In this document: piece by piece, positions 26,504 to 35,620 of the stretch
Position numbering within the stretch: the stretch's first letter is position 1
How the letters are laid out: each line of letters begins with the position of its first letter
From: G963422275 sp963422275
Lineage (GTDB): Bacteria; Pseudomonadota; Alphaproteobacteria; Rhodobacterales; Rhodobacteraceae
Reading direction: 5' to 3'
DNA: 64,000 nucleotides
NCBI GenBank assembly: GCA_963422275.1
Contig: OY729418.1
Location: 3,906,001-3,970,000, forward strand
The notes under the pieces: model-generated
Databases searched by the model: none
What the model was told of the DNA's origin: nothing
The model's input: the letters and a program-made list of their open reading frames with translations, nothing else
Position numbers and translations under genes: made by a program

Positions 26504-27187
26504 ATTGCTTATGCACATGGCTCTGGCGACACAAGGCATTGTGTCCGGTATGTCGGGTGACAGGATGTTCACATGACATTCTTGACGTGGAACCGTCCCA
26601 TGACCGAAATCCCCGCCAGCCTCATCGCCTTCCAGCGCCGGTTCCACGACGACGACGCCTGCGCCCACGACCGGGGGTGGCAGCTGAAGACCAAGCCACA
26701 CAGCTTCGAGTGCGCCCGTTGCCATCGTCAAGCCTCGGTCGTCGCCAGCACCCTCCTGCACCAAACCAAGCTGTCGCTCGCGGTCTGGTCGAGACCGGCG
26801 AGGCCAACCTGCCGCAGCGAGACAAGGGCGCGCCTTCAGGGCCGGGGCGCAACCCCGAAGGCAAGATGCCTGTCGCCGGAGCAGACGAACTCGGCGATGG
26901 CAACACGCCGGGCCGCCTGCGGCTGGCCACGATCCCGTCCTGCAGCACCAGGGATCTCGGCAACTTCGCTGTGCGCAACACCGCCGCGACCGCGATCGTC
27001 AAGACAGACGGCTGGAGCGGTTGCAGCGCGGCGCCTCGGGACCGCCACCGGCCCCATGTCGTCGGCGACAGGCCGGCCCATGAAATTCTCGCCTGGATCC
27101 ACACCGTGTTTTCCAACCTCACGGGCTGCGCGCCAAACCTCACCCCTGCTGCATCTTGATTAAACCGGAACCAAGTGTATAAGCAGT
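26504..27187 (+). mobile_element. IS1595-family element E1, internally deleted, with TGATTTGA target duplication
   Basis: Flanked by the 8-base direct repeat TGATTTGA (26496-26503 and 27188-27195). Ends are imperfect inverted repeats (TTGCTTATGCACATGGCTCTGG against the complement of CTGCTTATACACTTGGTTCCGG). The 8-base duplication is characteristic of IS1595. The interior is a scrambled transposase with fragments such as HDDDACAHDRGWQ, GRNPEGKMPVAGADELG, RPHVVGDRPAHEILAWIH and VFSNL. These run in two frames, and the middle and the C-terminus are missing. A shorter copy lies at 41056-41394. Confidence 0.8.
26573..27163 (+). pseudogene. IS1595-family transposase remnant (E1)
   Basis: Two overlapping frames each hold part of the transposase. 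One has LIAFQRRFHDDDACAHDRG and CARCHRQASVVAST (the zinc-ribbon-like start of IS1595 proteins). The other has GRNPEGKMPVAG and RPHVVGDRPAHEILAWIH before a stop. It is frameshifted and lacks a complete DDE core, so it is not functional. Confidence 0.7.
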
Positions 27188-27383
27188 TGATTTGATTTAT
27201 TTTCCTATCCTTGCTTGCAATTCAGCAATCCGCACACCCACACGCTGGAACGTCATTTTCATACTAACGAAATCCACCTAACCGACAAAACGACTTAAAA
27301 TTGTCATGTTCGAAGGATTGTCACTACAAGATACAGATCAAACAGTTGCAAATCCAAGGGTGGTGGTGGCAATTAACTTCATT

Positions 27384-28058
27384 TCAGTAGTTGCGGAGCA
27401 GGGCGACTAGCTTTCCTTGAACTCGAACTTCGTCATGCCGATAGAATCTCGGCTCGAATGCGGGGTTGGCCGCCTCCAGCGCGATGGAACTCCCTTTCCG
27501 ACGGAGCTTTTTCAAGGTGGCTTCCTCGTCATTAATCAATGCTATGATGATATCGCCGTTATCCGCTGTTTCCTGCCTGCGGATAATCACTATGTCACTG
27601 TCGTGAATTCCTGCCTCGATCATGGAGTCCCCAGACACTGAGAGCGCGAAATGCTCTCCGATTCCACCGAACATCAAGGCCGGAAGCTCGATGTCGGCCT
27701 CCTTGCGGCTGATCGCTTCAATCGGCGACCCAGCGGCAATGCACCCCATCATCGGAATCACAAGATTCTCGTGGAACTCGGCTTCTTGAATCGATTCTTG
27801 CGGGTGGGAATTTGCGATTTGCTTACTAGGCCGAAACCCGCTTGGCAAAGGGCACTTTAAAACCTCCAAAGCTCGGGCGCGATTAGGAAGACGGCGGACA
27901 AACCCTCGCTCTTCCAATGCCCCGATCATCCGGTGAATTCCAGATTTGGATTTGAGTTGCATTGCCTCCTTCATTTCGTCGAAGGAGGGCGCATACCCAT
28001 CTCGCTTGATTCTGCTGTCCAGAAACTTCAGCAGTTTAAGTTGCTTTTTTGTCAGCAT
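27384..28058 (-). CDS. lexA: LexA repressor
   Basis: SOS repressor and autoprotease. 224 residues from ATG 28058. The N-terminal winged helix (residues about 1-65) has SFDEMKEAMQLKSKSGIHRM and ALEERGFVRRL. The self-cleavage site is Ala109-Gly110 (GCIAAGSP), with catalytic Ser145 (SGDSM) and Lys183. A canonical alphaproteobacterial SOS box sits about 60 bp upstream (28118-28132), so autoregulation is expected. It is the last gene of the trpGDC-moaC-moeA run. Confidence 0.95.
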   Translation of the reverse strand: MLTKKQLKLLKFLDSRIKRDGYAPSFDEMKEAMQLKSKSGIHRMIGALEERGFVRRLPNRARALEVLKCPLPSGFRPSKQIANSHPQESIQEAEFHENLVIPMMGCIAAGSPIEAISRKEADIELPALMFGGIGEHFALSVSGDSMIEAGIHDSDIVIIRRQETADNGDIIIALINDEEATLKKLRRKGSSIALEAANPAFEPRFYRHDEVRVQGKLVALLRNY

Positions 28059-28117
28059 TTTGGATTTACCTTTCAAATGCGAGTGCCAACCGACTTTGGT
28101 TAGCCAATTCAAGCGAG

Positions 28118-28132
28118 GTTCTATCCATGTTC
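28118..28132 (-). promoter_or_regulatory. SOS box upstream of lexA (GAAC-N7-GAAC)
   Basis: On the minus strand the sequence is GAACATGGATAGAAC, an exact match to the alphaproteobacterial LexA operator GAAC-N7-GAAC. It lies in the 84-base space between the moeA stop and the lexA start, in position to repress a lexA-specific promoter. Confidence 0.85.
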
Positions 28133-28142
28133 GTATTTTGTG

Positions 28143-29336
28143 TCAAGCAGTTTTTAGACAAATATAGTCGACCAATTCTCCCTTCTCCCGGGGTGGGTCG
28201 TTAGGCGGCCTCACCACCAATGCATCGGCCTTGGCGAGTACACTCACAAGTGAACTGTCCTGCCGCTTGAACACGTGGAGGTGCCTTTTTCGCCCAGTGT
28301 ATTCGGAAAAAGCACGCATGTAATGTTGGCGCGTACCATTTTGTTCAATGGCGGTGGCAAGCGTGGCCTCCTTCAACGGAAGGGAACCTCGGCCAAGATT
28401 CTGCATTGCTCGAATCACGGGGACCAAGAAAACATGACCACACACGATCGAGGAAACCGGATTGCCCGGAAGCCCAACAAGAGGAACACCTTGAAGCCTA
28501 CCTGCTATCAACGGTTTCCCAGGACGCACAGCCACCGAATTGAATAAGGTTTCCATTCCCAGCCCGACGGCCGCCTTTTGCACCAGATCATATTCCCCAA
28601 CCGACGCACCTCCAACAGTGACAATCAAATCTGAATTAAGGCCAAGAGAAAGTACGCTCGTCAGAGAGGCAAGATTATCCTTGGCAATCGGCAGCATACG
28701 GACCTCGGCACCGTACCCCTCCAGCAAAATCTTGATGCCAAAACCGTTAGATGCAATAATGCTGTCCGAACTCGATGAACTTCCCGGCATCGCTAGTTCG
28801 TCTCCTGTAGGTACAACCGCGACAACGGGGCGCCTGTAGACAGTTATCTCACCGTGGTTCATGGATGCTATCAGGGAAATCAGTGCAGGCGTAAGCAGGC
28901 GCGGTGCCTCTACGCAAGCTCCCTCCTTGAAATCTCCTCCTGACACTCTGACATATAACTCTGCGTCAATCCGGCTCCGAAGAGTAATCACGTCTCCTGT
29001 CCGCTGCACATCCTCTTGGATAATCACCCTGTTCGCACCAGCGGGAACCCTTGCACCGGTGAATATCCTTACTGCCTCACCTAGCCCAACTGCTCGATTG
29101 AAAGCGCGACCCGCGGGCACTTCGCCTGCAACCTTGAATTCAACCCCCGGAGCGACGCCACTATTCAAGACAGCATAGCCATCCATTGCCGAAGTGTTCC
29201 AAGGAGGTTGAGCACGTGTCGCTACGACGTCCTGTGCTAGCACCCGTCGGGAAGCGGACTGCAACGGGACCCTTTCCGTTGCCATAGGTTCGACGAGTTC
29301 GAGAATGCAAGACAGTGCCTCGCTGACCGAAATCAT
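28143..29336 (-). CDS. moeA: molybdopterin molybdenumtransferase MoeA
   Basis: Inserts molybdenum into molybdopterin. 397 residues. The N-terminus has the family blocks PPWNTSAMDGYAV and GEAVRIFTGARVPAGANRVIIQED. The central TVGGASVGEYDL segment and VPLVGLPGNPVSS follow. Start ATG overlaps the moaC stop (ATGA), so the two are coupled. Confidence 0.95.
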   Translation of the reverse strand: MISVSEALSCILELVEPMATERVPLQSASRRVLAQDVVATRAQPPWNTSAMDGYAVLNSGVAPGVEFKVAGEVPAGRAFNRAVGLGEAVRIFTGARVPAGANRVIIQEDVQRTGDVITLRSRIDAELYVRVSGGDFKEGACVEAPRLLTPALISLIASMNHGEITVYRRPVVAVVPTGDELAMPGSSSSSDSIIASNGFGIKILLEGYGAEVRMLPIAKDNLASLTSVLSLGLNSDLIVTVGGASVGEYDLVQKAAVGLGMETLFNSVAVRPGKPLIAGRLQGVPLVGLPGNPVSSIVCGHVFLVPVIRAMQNLGRGSLPLKEATLATAIEQNGTRQHYMRAFSEYTGRKRHLHVFKRQDSSLVSVLAKADALVVRPPNDPPREKGELVDYICLKTA

Positions 29337-29812
29337 TCACGGCCCTCGAATCTGCCCGACTTCCCACCGCCTTTGAATATAACCCTAATGTCAGAGATCT
29401 CCATAGCCCGGTCCACTGACTTCACCATGTCGTACACGGCGAGCGCAGCAACGCTGACTGCAGTAAGCGCTTCCATTTCAACCCCTGTCTTGCCTGTCGA
29501 CGTGACCGTAGCCTTAATCTCAATTCGTGCAGGACCCATAAGCGGTTGAAATTCTATCGACACGCTAGTTAACTGGATCTGATGGCAAAGTGGAATGAGC
29601 TGCGAGGTTTGCTTCGCACCCATTATTCCCGCCAGACGCGCCACGCCTAAAACGTCACCCTTGTGCGTCTTTTCCTCGGTAATCATCTTCAAGGTATCAG
29701 GCAACATTCTTACCGAACCAAGTGCGGTGGCGGTCCGTCGCGTAGCATCTTTCCCGGCAATGTCGATCATTCTCGCATCGCCCGAACTGCCAAAATGCGT
29801 GAATTCGGTCAA
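29333..29812 (-). CDS. moaC: cyclic pyranopterin monophosphate synthase MoaC
   Basis: Converts the MoaA product to cyclic pyranopterin monophosphate, an early molybdenum-cofactor step. 159 residues, typical length. Markers are the KGDVLGVARLAGIMGAKQTS block, LIPLCHQIQLT and TGVEMEALTAVSVAALAVYDM. It overlaps trpC upstream and moeA downstream by 4 nt each (ATGA). Confidence 0.95.
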   Translation of the reverse strand: MTEFTHFGSSGDARMIDIAGKDATRRTATALGSVRMLPDTLKMITEEKTHKGDVLGVARLAGIMGAKQTSQLIPLCHQIQLTSVSIEFQPLMGPARIEIKATVTSTGKTGVEMEALTAVSVAALAVYDMVKSVDRAMEISDIRVIFKGGGKSGRFEGRE

Positions 29813-30618
29813 AACGAACTCCTCGCCTTAACATGTGCAGAAAGCAGTTCCCGGGTAGCAGCCTCAACATCCGCCTGACGCATCAAGCTCTCGCCAACAA
29901 GAAAAGCCCTTACGCCAACATCAGCCAACTCCACCAAATCATCTTGCTTTGTCAATCCAGACTCCGAAATGACCAACCAACCGCTAGGAACAAGCGGCGC
30001 CAATCTCCGGGTAGCGTCCAAAGATACCTCAAACGTTCGGAGGTTTCTGTTGTTTATGCCGATCAAGCGTGAGTTGAGCGCGAGGGCACGTTCGAGCTCA
30101 GATTCGTCATGAATCTCCAGCAACACGTCCATTCCCCACTCAGTTGCTGCGGCGACTAGCTCAGAGGCTTGATTTTCGCCAACCATTGCCAAAATGACGA
30201 GAATGGCATCGGCTCGGCATGCACGTGCCTCGATTACCTGATATGCATCCAAAATGAAGTCCTTGCGTAGAACAGGAAGATGCACTGCGGCGGTAACTTC
30301 CGCAAGATCCTGAAGGGAACCTGAAAAGCTTGGGCCGTCGGTAAGGACCGAAATGCAGGCTGCGCCGCCCGCTTGATAGGATCGGGCCAAGCTTGTCGGA
30401 TGGAACTTCTCTCGGATCAAGCCCTTGGAAGGGCTAGCCTTCTTGATTTCCGCGACAAGGCCGTATCCATGTTTTGACGCGTCAGTCAGCGCTCGTGTAA
30501 ACCCCCTTGGAATAGGCGAGGCTGCTGCATCGGATTCGATTGACGCAATGGGCCGCAATCTCCTGCTCTCGGCGACCTCGTTCACCTTGTAGGAAGCAAT
30601 GCGCTGAAGGATGGACAT
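29809..30618 (-). CDS. trpC: indole-3-glycerol phosphate synthase TrpC
   Basis: Tryptophan pathway ring-closure enzyme, TIM barrel. 269 residues. AEIKKASPSKGLI, VLRKDFILDAYQVIEARA, GINNRNLRTFEV and VISESGLT match the catalytic Lys, Glu and phosphate-binding blocks. It lies 5 nt after trpD and overlaps moaC by 4 nt. Confidence 0.95.
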   Translation of the reverse strand: MSILQRIASYKVNEVAESRRLRPIASIESDAAASPIPRGFTRALTDASKHGYGLVAEIKKASPSKGLIREKFHPTSLARSYQAGGAACISVLTDGPSFSGSLQDLAEVTAAVHLPVLRKDFILDAYQVIEARACRADAILVILAMVGENQASELVAAATEWGMDVLLEIHDESELERALALNSRLIGINNRNLRTFEVSLDATRRLAPLVPSGWLVISESGLTKQDDLVELADVGVRAFLVGESLMRQADVEAATRELLSAHVKARSSF

Positions 30619-30623
30619 CCCTG

Positions 30624-31640
30624 CTATTTCACTTGGGTGATACGTGCAAGTCCCTTGGCTTTTTCCTGCGCGCGCCCGTCGGCAATGCTCTTTCGCGCGA
30701 TCGCAACACCATCAGCCAGCGACGCCGCCGCATCTGCAACGATAAGGGCGGCTGCAGAATTCAAAAGCACAGCATCGCAGTATGGCGAGGGGGTGCCTTG
30801 AAGCAAGGAGTTAAGGGCAAACGCGTTTTCAGAAGGGCATCCACCACGTATTAACTCTAGGGCGTGAGTGGGCAGCCCTGCATCTGCAGGCAGTACCTCG
30901 AACTCACGAACCTGCCCTCCGTCGATTTCCACCACATGTGTTGGCCCACTAATTGAGACCTCATCCGTTCCGTCCGCACCGTGGACAAGCCATGCTTTTT
31001 CTGCCCCAAGAGCCAGTAACGTTTCAGCCATCGGACGGATCAAGTGCCTCGAAAATGCTCCCGTCAACTGCCTCTTCACTCTAGCAGGATTCGTGAGCGG
31101 GCCAAGAATATTAAATATCGTTTTGGTCCCGAGCTCCTGTCGGACCGGCATTACATGGCGCATGGCGGGGTGGTGCACAGGTGCCATCATAAAGCCAATT
31201 CCGATCTGGTCGAGTGCGCGCTGGACAACATCGACACCTACCATTACATCAATTCCCATCTCGGACAAAACGTCCGCTGCCCCTGACTTTGACGAGAGAT
31301 TTCGGTTCCCGTGCTTCGCAACGGGCACTCCCGCACCAGCCACCACCAAAGCCGCGGCAGTTGAAATGTTCAGTGTCCCCTTGCCATCCCCTCCGGTTCC
31401 AACAATGTCAATCGCGCCGTCTGGTGCGCTGACCGGGATACATTTTGCACGCATTACCCTAGCAGCAGCGGCGTACTCATCGACAGTTTCCGTCCTTGTC
31501 CTGAGCGCCATCAGCAAGCCGCCGATCTGAGCGGAGGTAGCCTCTCCTTGCATTATGCAGTCAAATGAAGTCACAGCTTCAATACGCGTTAAGGGACGCT
31601 CGCATGCAATTGCAATCAATTTTTTCAATGTCTCAGCCAT
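30624..31640 (-). CDS. trpD: anthranilate phosphoribosyltransferase TrpD
   Basis: Joins anthranilate and PRPP. 338 residues from ATG 31640, which has GAGGG about 9 nt upstream. A TTG at 31649 would touch that ribosome binding site. The PRPP loop GTGGDGKGTLNIST, KHGNRNLSSKSGAADVL and the FNILGPLTNPA block are present. It overlaps trpG by 8 nt. Confidence 0.95.
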   Translation of the reverse strand: MAETLKKLIAIACERPLTRIEAVTSFDCIMQGEATSAQIGGLLMALRTRTETVDEYAAAARVMRAKCIPVSAPDGAIDIVGTGGDGKGTLNISTAAALVVAGAGVPVAKHGNRNLSSKSGAADVLSEMGIDVMVGVDVVQRALDQIGIGFMMAPVHHPAMRHVMPVRQELGTKTIFNILGPLTNPARVKRQLTGAFSRHLIRPMAETLLALGAEKAWLVHGADGTDEVSISGPTHVVEIDGGQVREFEVLPADAGLPTHALELIRGGCPSENAFALNSLLQGTPSPYCDAVLLNSAAALIVADAAASLADGVAIARKSIADGRAQEKAKGLARITQVK

Positions 31641-32211
31641 TCTTGGCAACCCTCAGAAAAGACCTCAGCACGGCATGTCCATGCACTGAAGCGATGCTTT
31701 CTGGATGAAACTGGATGCCGAAAATTGGAAGCGCACGATGTTTTATTCCCATTACGGTCCCGTCCTCCAGCCAAGCTGTCAAGTCAAGCACTTCAGGAAG
31801 ACTTGACCGTTCTACAATAAGGGAATGGTAACGTGTTGCAGAGAAGGGGGAGGGAAGGTCAGAGAATATTCCACTGCCTCCGTGATGAATCTTTCCCAGC
31901 TTGCCATGCACAATTTCTTTGTTCCGAACCACGTTTCCGCCAAATGTCTCTCCGATAACTTGATGCCCTAAGCATACCCCAAGAACCGGGACAGAAAATT
32001 TCGCAGCCGCTCTCACCAAGTCTAAGCAAACTCCGGCTTGCGTTGGACCACACGGTCCAGGCGAAAGAACTATTGCCTCGGGGTCGCTAGCAATGGCATC
32101 CTCCGCAACTATCGCGTCGTTGCGGAACACCGACACTTCAGCACCTAGCTCGCCAAGGTAATGCACGAGGTTGTAGGTAAAGCTATCGTAGTTATCTACT
32201 AGCAAAAGCAC
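31633..32211 (-). CDS. trpG: anthranilate synthase component II (glutamine amidotransferase) TrpG
   Basis: Supplies ammonia to TrpE. 192 residues. NYDSFTYNLVHYLGELG at the start, SPGPCGP, the nucleophile Cys in VLGVCLGHQ, and the His-Glu pair of IQFHPES are all present. In relatives trpE is directly upstream. Here about 4 kb of IS, a pseudogene and an oxidoreductase gene separate them, so trpGDC must have its own promoter. Confidence 0.95.
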   Translation of the reverse strand: MLLLVDNYDSFTYNLVHYLGELGAEVSVFRNDAIVAEDAIASDPEAIVLSPGPCGPTQAGVCLDLVRAAAKFSVPVLGVCLGHQVIGETFGGNVVRNKEIVHGKLGKIHHGGSGIFSDLPSPFSATRYHSLIVERSSLPEVLDLTAWLEDGTVMGIKHRALPIFGIQFHPESIASVHGHAVLRSFLRVAKNG

Positions 32212-32570
32212 TGTTCTGACACCTGATTGTGCGGCGGCAAACGGGATCTTTCACCAAATCTCGACACCCGAGCGACAACGCAAACGACCGACGCAAAGTC
32301 AATTTGAAAACACCAGATGCACCCAGTCTTGGCCTCAAAAACTTCATAAACGATCACCCTCTCGCCCACGTGAGAAATAACTGTCCGAAAGAGGCATTGC
32401 AAGCATGCGGCTCGCTGGAGCACGGCAATCAATTTTCCGTTCGGTGGCAACTTGACGGCGACACGGACCATGCCGAGCATCGCAGGGGTTCAAACAGCTG
32501 GCGGCGCGGCGGCAATGGGTCGTGGAGCGAACCTTCGGAGATCTCAAGCACCACAGGCGCATTGTTGCCC
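32212..32570. other. gap upstream of trpG: transposase tail remnant
   Basis: No intact gene. The plus strand at about 32490-32570 reads RRQWVVERTFGDLKHHRRIVAQ, which resembles the C-terminal VVERTFxWLxxxRRL block of IS5/IS4-type transposases. The promoter that now drives trpG should lie in the first part of this stretch. Confidence 0.4.
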
Positions 32571-33325
32571 AGGTTGTGTACCCATAAGGTACGTGACATG
32601 ATGCAGACAGGGTTGCTGCGTTCAAGCCATGTAGATGCTGACGATGTCTCGCCGCACCTTGACCGATCAGGAATGGGCCGCGAGCCAGCCGCTGCTGCCG
32701 AGCGGGGTGCCGTGGCGTGACTTGCCGAAGGACTGTGGACATTGCACGACGGGCTACGACCGCTGGTCCGGGAAAGGGCAGGGTGCGCATTTTTAATGCC
32801 TTGAGCGCCAAGTCGCCGGAGGTGCTCCATCTCGTCGACAGCTCGATCGTGCGTGCCCACCAACACTCGGCATGCGGAAGGGGGGGGGGGGGGGGGGAAC
32901 ACCGTCATCGGCCACTCCCGGGGCCGGACGGGCCGCAAGATTCATGTCAGCGCCAGCGGCCTGCCGGTCAAGTTCGTGGTGGCGCCTGGCAGGTCTCGGA
33001 CAAGACTGGCGTGGCAGCGCTGCTCTTCGGTGTGCCCCCGGCGCGGGACACCGTGCCGACCGGGGCTGTGACGTCCGGGCCATTCTCGATCCGGTCCGCG
33101 AGCATGGCTCGCGACTGCACATTCCCACCTAGGGCAACCGGAGGGAGCGGCGCTCGGTCGATCCGGCGCTGTACCGGCAGCGCAATCCGGTCGAGCGTTT
33201 GTTCGACAGGCTCAAGCGCTTCCGCGCGATCGCTACGCGCTGCAGCAAGCTCGCCCGAAACTTTCTCTCGGCCATTACCCCGGCCTGCGCCAGGCTCTGG
33301 ATGCGACATAATGAATGCACAACCT
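32571..33325 (+). mobile_element. IS5-family (IS427-like) element G, decayed, with an 18-base G tract
   Basis: Ends AGGTTGTGTACCC (32571) and the complement of AGGTTGTGCATTC (to 33325) resemble those of element B1. Transposase fragments run across frames: RRTLTDQEWAASQPLLPSG (about 32645), WSGKGQG, LVDSSIVRAHQHSA, and the C-terminal YRQRNPVERLFDRLKRFRAIATR ... LARNFLSAITPACARLW (about 33175-33310). A run of 18 G at 32880-32897 sits where other copies have AAAAAAGGGG. Confidence 0.75.
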
Positions 33326-33923
33326 AATGAGCGTAGAGTTGACGCCGGAGCACCTCCTGAACGCAATGAACAAGCGCACGATGCGAGGCAAACTGAAGCG
33401 CACCAACTGGAATGACTAAGCGATACCAAACCGAAGGATGTCCCTGGGCAACCCGGAACCTGATCCCCGCCTCGGCAAGGCAATCTCGACTGGCCACGCT
33501 CGACAGCCCCTTGTCAGCCAGCGCCCTTCACACCGTGCCTTCGGCTACCATGGTTGGGAAGCGGGACGCGCCAGAACACGCTCAACCCGGATCATCGGGC
33601 CGACATCGCAGCGTCCGTCCTAGGCACACGCTCGTTCACACACCATCATGAAAAATTCCATCGATCTCTCCCTCAATTGGACATCATGACAAGAACTTGC
33701 AGCCCTTCAACGCGACATGTCAATGGTGGAAATGCGCATTTCACAACAGCCTTGAGGTAAAGTTTCTGTTATAAGGCCGCAGGTTGTCGGAGTCGGTTGT
33801 CGTGGCGTGCGTGAAAGATTGCGAGCTCAGTAGACGCCATGGGCACATGCCCAAATTTACAATCACGGCGAGATATCACCGCCGCGGCTCCCTTAAATAC
33901 GAAGCCTTCTCGATCCTGGATAT
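33326..33923. other. gap between element G and the oxidoreductase gene: IS fragments
   Basis: About 600 bases with no gene. Around 33440-33560, in reverse orientation, lies a fragment related to decayed element D1 (the ADKGLSS-type segment seen also near 13875, 23975 and 44370). The remainder is unassigned. Confidence 0.4.
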
Positions 33924-34967
33924 CTATAGAGATACTCTGTTGCCGGAGTCCGCTGACTCGAATACCGCCAAAGTTGCCGCAAGACTCGCCGTACCGTCTT
34001 CAACTGTGATGCACGGAGTGCATCTGCCACGAATTATATCGCAAAAATGGTCGATTTGACAAACAAACGGGTCTATTTCCGGCTCCTCAATAGGGGTGGG
34101 GCTGATGACCTCGTGCCAGTTTCCATCGCTTGCTTTGTGTTTCCAGATCACAAGATTCGGGAAATCAAGAGATGCTTTGGTGCCGATGAACCGGACTGTG
34201 TTCTGCGAGGAACGTGGGCACTTTGTGTTCTCTCCGGTCGCGAACTCCCAAGCCCACGGTGAATTCGTGCGGTCAGAAAGCACAAACGAGCCGAGAGCAC
34301 CCGAATCGAAACGCAGTGTTATTGCCGCTGCATCCTCCTTTTCCCAACCGTTCAGTTGATTCGCGATCTCTGCGTAGACGCTTGTCATGTCACCGCAAAC
34401 AAATCGCAGCATGTCGATTTCATGGCTCAGATTCACGAGCACCGGCCCAGCAATCCTCTTTCTGCGCCATTCGGGCGAATAGTAATGATCATGCTTGCGT
34501 ACGCCCCACTGGCCTGAAACCAAAACTAGCTCGCCAAGCGATTTGCCCCGAACGATGCCTCTTGCCGTTAAAACCTGCGGATAGTACCGGCGATGGTGTC
34601 CGATTAGAACCTGCACCTGCCGTGTCTTGGCGGCGGTAGCGATTTGCTTTGCCTCCGACACCGTTGCCGCAATAGGCTTTTCGATCAATATAGCGCATCC
34701 GCTTTCGATAACCCGTAGAGCGGGGGCGACATGTCGATCCGTCGGTGTAGCAATGATGACGCCGTCTGGCTGAATTTCTAGGAGCATACGATCCAACTCC
34801 CGGAAGCAGCTCACACCAGCACCAGCCTGACTCTCAAGTGCCCTCCGATCTATGTCGACAATCGCAGCAAGTTCAGCGCACTTGCTTTCTGAGATGGCTG
34901 AAATGTGCCGGCCACCCATCACGCCGGCACCGACGATGGCTATGCGCGGTCTCTCCAATGCATTCAC
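33924..34967 (-). CDS. Gfo/Idh/MocA-family NAD(P)-dependent oxidoreductase
   Basis: 347 residues. N-terminal Rossmann fold with IAIVGAGVMGGRHISAI, then the EKPIAATVSEA block that carries the catalytic Lys of the family. A C-terminal alpha/beta domain has HEIDMLRFVCGD and a second conserved His region. Substrate unknown; relatives act on sugars, inositols or similar polyols. The annotated start is GTG 34967. A TTG at 34958 is better spaced (9 nt) from the GAGGA site and may be the real start. It stands alone between IS remnants and a pseudogene, so it may be an acquired or relocated gene. Confidence 0.85.
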   Translation of the reverse strand: MNALERPRIAIVGAGVMGGRHISAISESKCAELAAIVDIDRRALESQAGAGVSCFRELDRMLLEIQPDGVIIATPTDRHVAPALRVIESGCAILIEKPIAATVSEAKQIATAAKTRQVQVLIGHHRRYYPQVLTARGIVRGKSLGELVLVSGQWGVRKHDHYYSPEWRRKRIAGPVLVNLSHEIDMLRFVCGDMTSVYAEIANQLNGWEKEDAAAITLRFDSGALGSFVLSDRTNSPWAWEFATGENTKCPRSSQNTVRFIGTKASLDFPNLVIWKHKASDGNWHEVISPTPIEEPEIDPFVCQIDHFCDIIRGRCTPCITVEDGTASLAATLAVFESADSGNRVSL

Positions 34968-34989
34968 TCCTCAAAATATTTAGGAATTA

Positions 34990-35620
34990 TTCTGAGCCTG
35001 CCCGCAATCTCGGGATGAACCCCATCCCTTAGTGTGTCCGACCTCGCATCGATTCAGGGAGCGAGCTTGATGAGCCGCGGTCCGTCATCATTGAGGCGAA
35101 AGCAACATCGCTCGGTGATGTAACCACGTTTTGCCCATTGGACATTGCCTTGGGTCGGAAAGTATAGCTTGTTCCACATGTAAATAATGCCTTGTCTCCA
35201 AATTATGAGCTTGCATTGCCGTTTCATATATTGCGTCCGTCTTGTCGAAAGTGCCGCAAACGCAGCCTTGTGGCATTCTGGCAATATCGATAAAGCTGTT
35301 CAGACCGAAAGGCACTCACATTACCGTTTGCATCGATTCTTCCGAAATCGAGTAATTTGCATCTACGCCACCGCCTAAATTGAAGTCAAACAGCGGCGTA
35401 CCGTTGATCATGCAGGCCGTGTTTCGAACGTATCCGAATGGCGTGCCAGTGGGCAACATACCGCCATAGGCTCCGTTTTCGATTGTTGAGCAGCACTGTT
35501 CATTGTGGTCACGAGCCGCAACGATGTTAACGGCTTGATTTGATATTCCGAATCCACCTTTGACTAGCTCACCATTGAAAAGTTCCTCGCAAGCACGAAG
35601 CCGCAGGCGTCTTATACTTT
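34990..35620 (-). pseudogene. CoA-transferase (propionate/acetate CoA-transferase type) remnant, C-terminal half
   Basis: Pieces in more than one frame line up with the C-terminal half of fused family I CoA-transferases. From 35600 down: RACEELFNGELVKGGFGISNQ, ENGAYGGMLPTGTPFG, LFDFNLGGGVDANYS, then a stop at 35316. It resumes as FIDIARMPQGCVCGTFDKTD (about 35290-35230) and YITERCCFRLNDDGPRLIKLAP (about 35115-35055). A TGA then stands where AP-G-ID is expected, followed by IDARSD. The family consensus has GGxPAGGxxFG, FDFYDGGGxD, GGFINITQ, VVFxGTF and YITERxVFRLTxxGxxLxEIAPGID. The N-terminal half is missing. Element F1 is inserted at its upstream end. Confidence 0.65.

Noticed and set aside
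32880..32897. G tract as a phase-variation switch
   Set aside because: It sits in a dead transposase, not in a surface or regulatory gene, so a switch role has no support.
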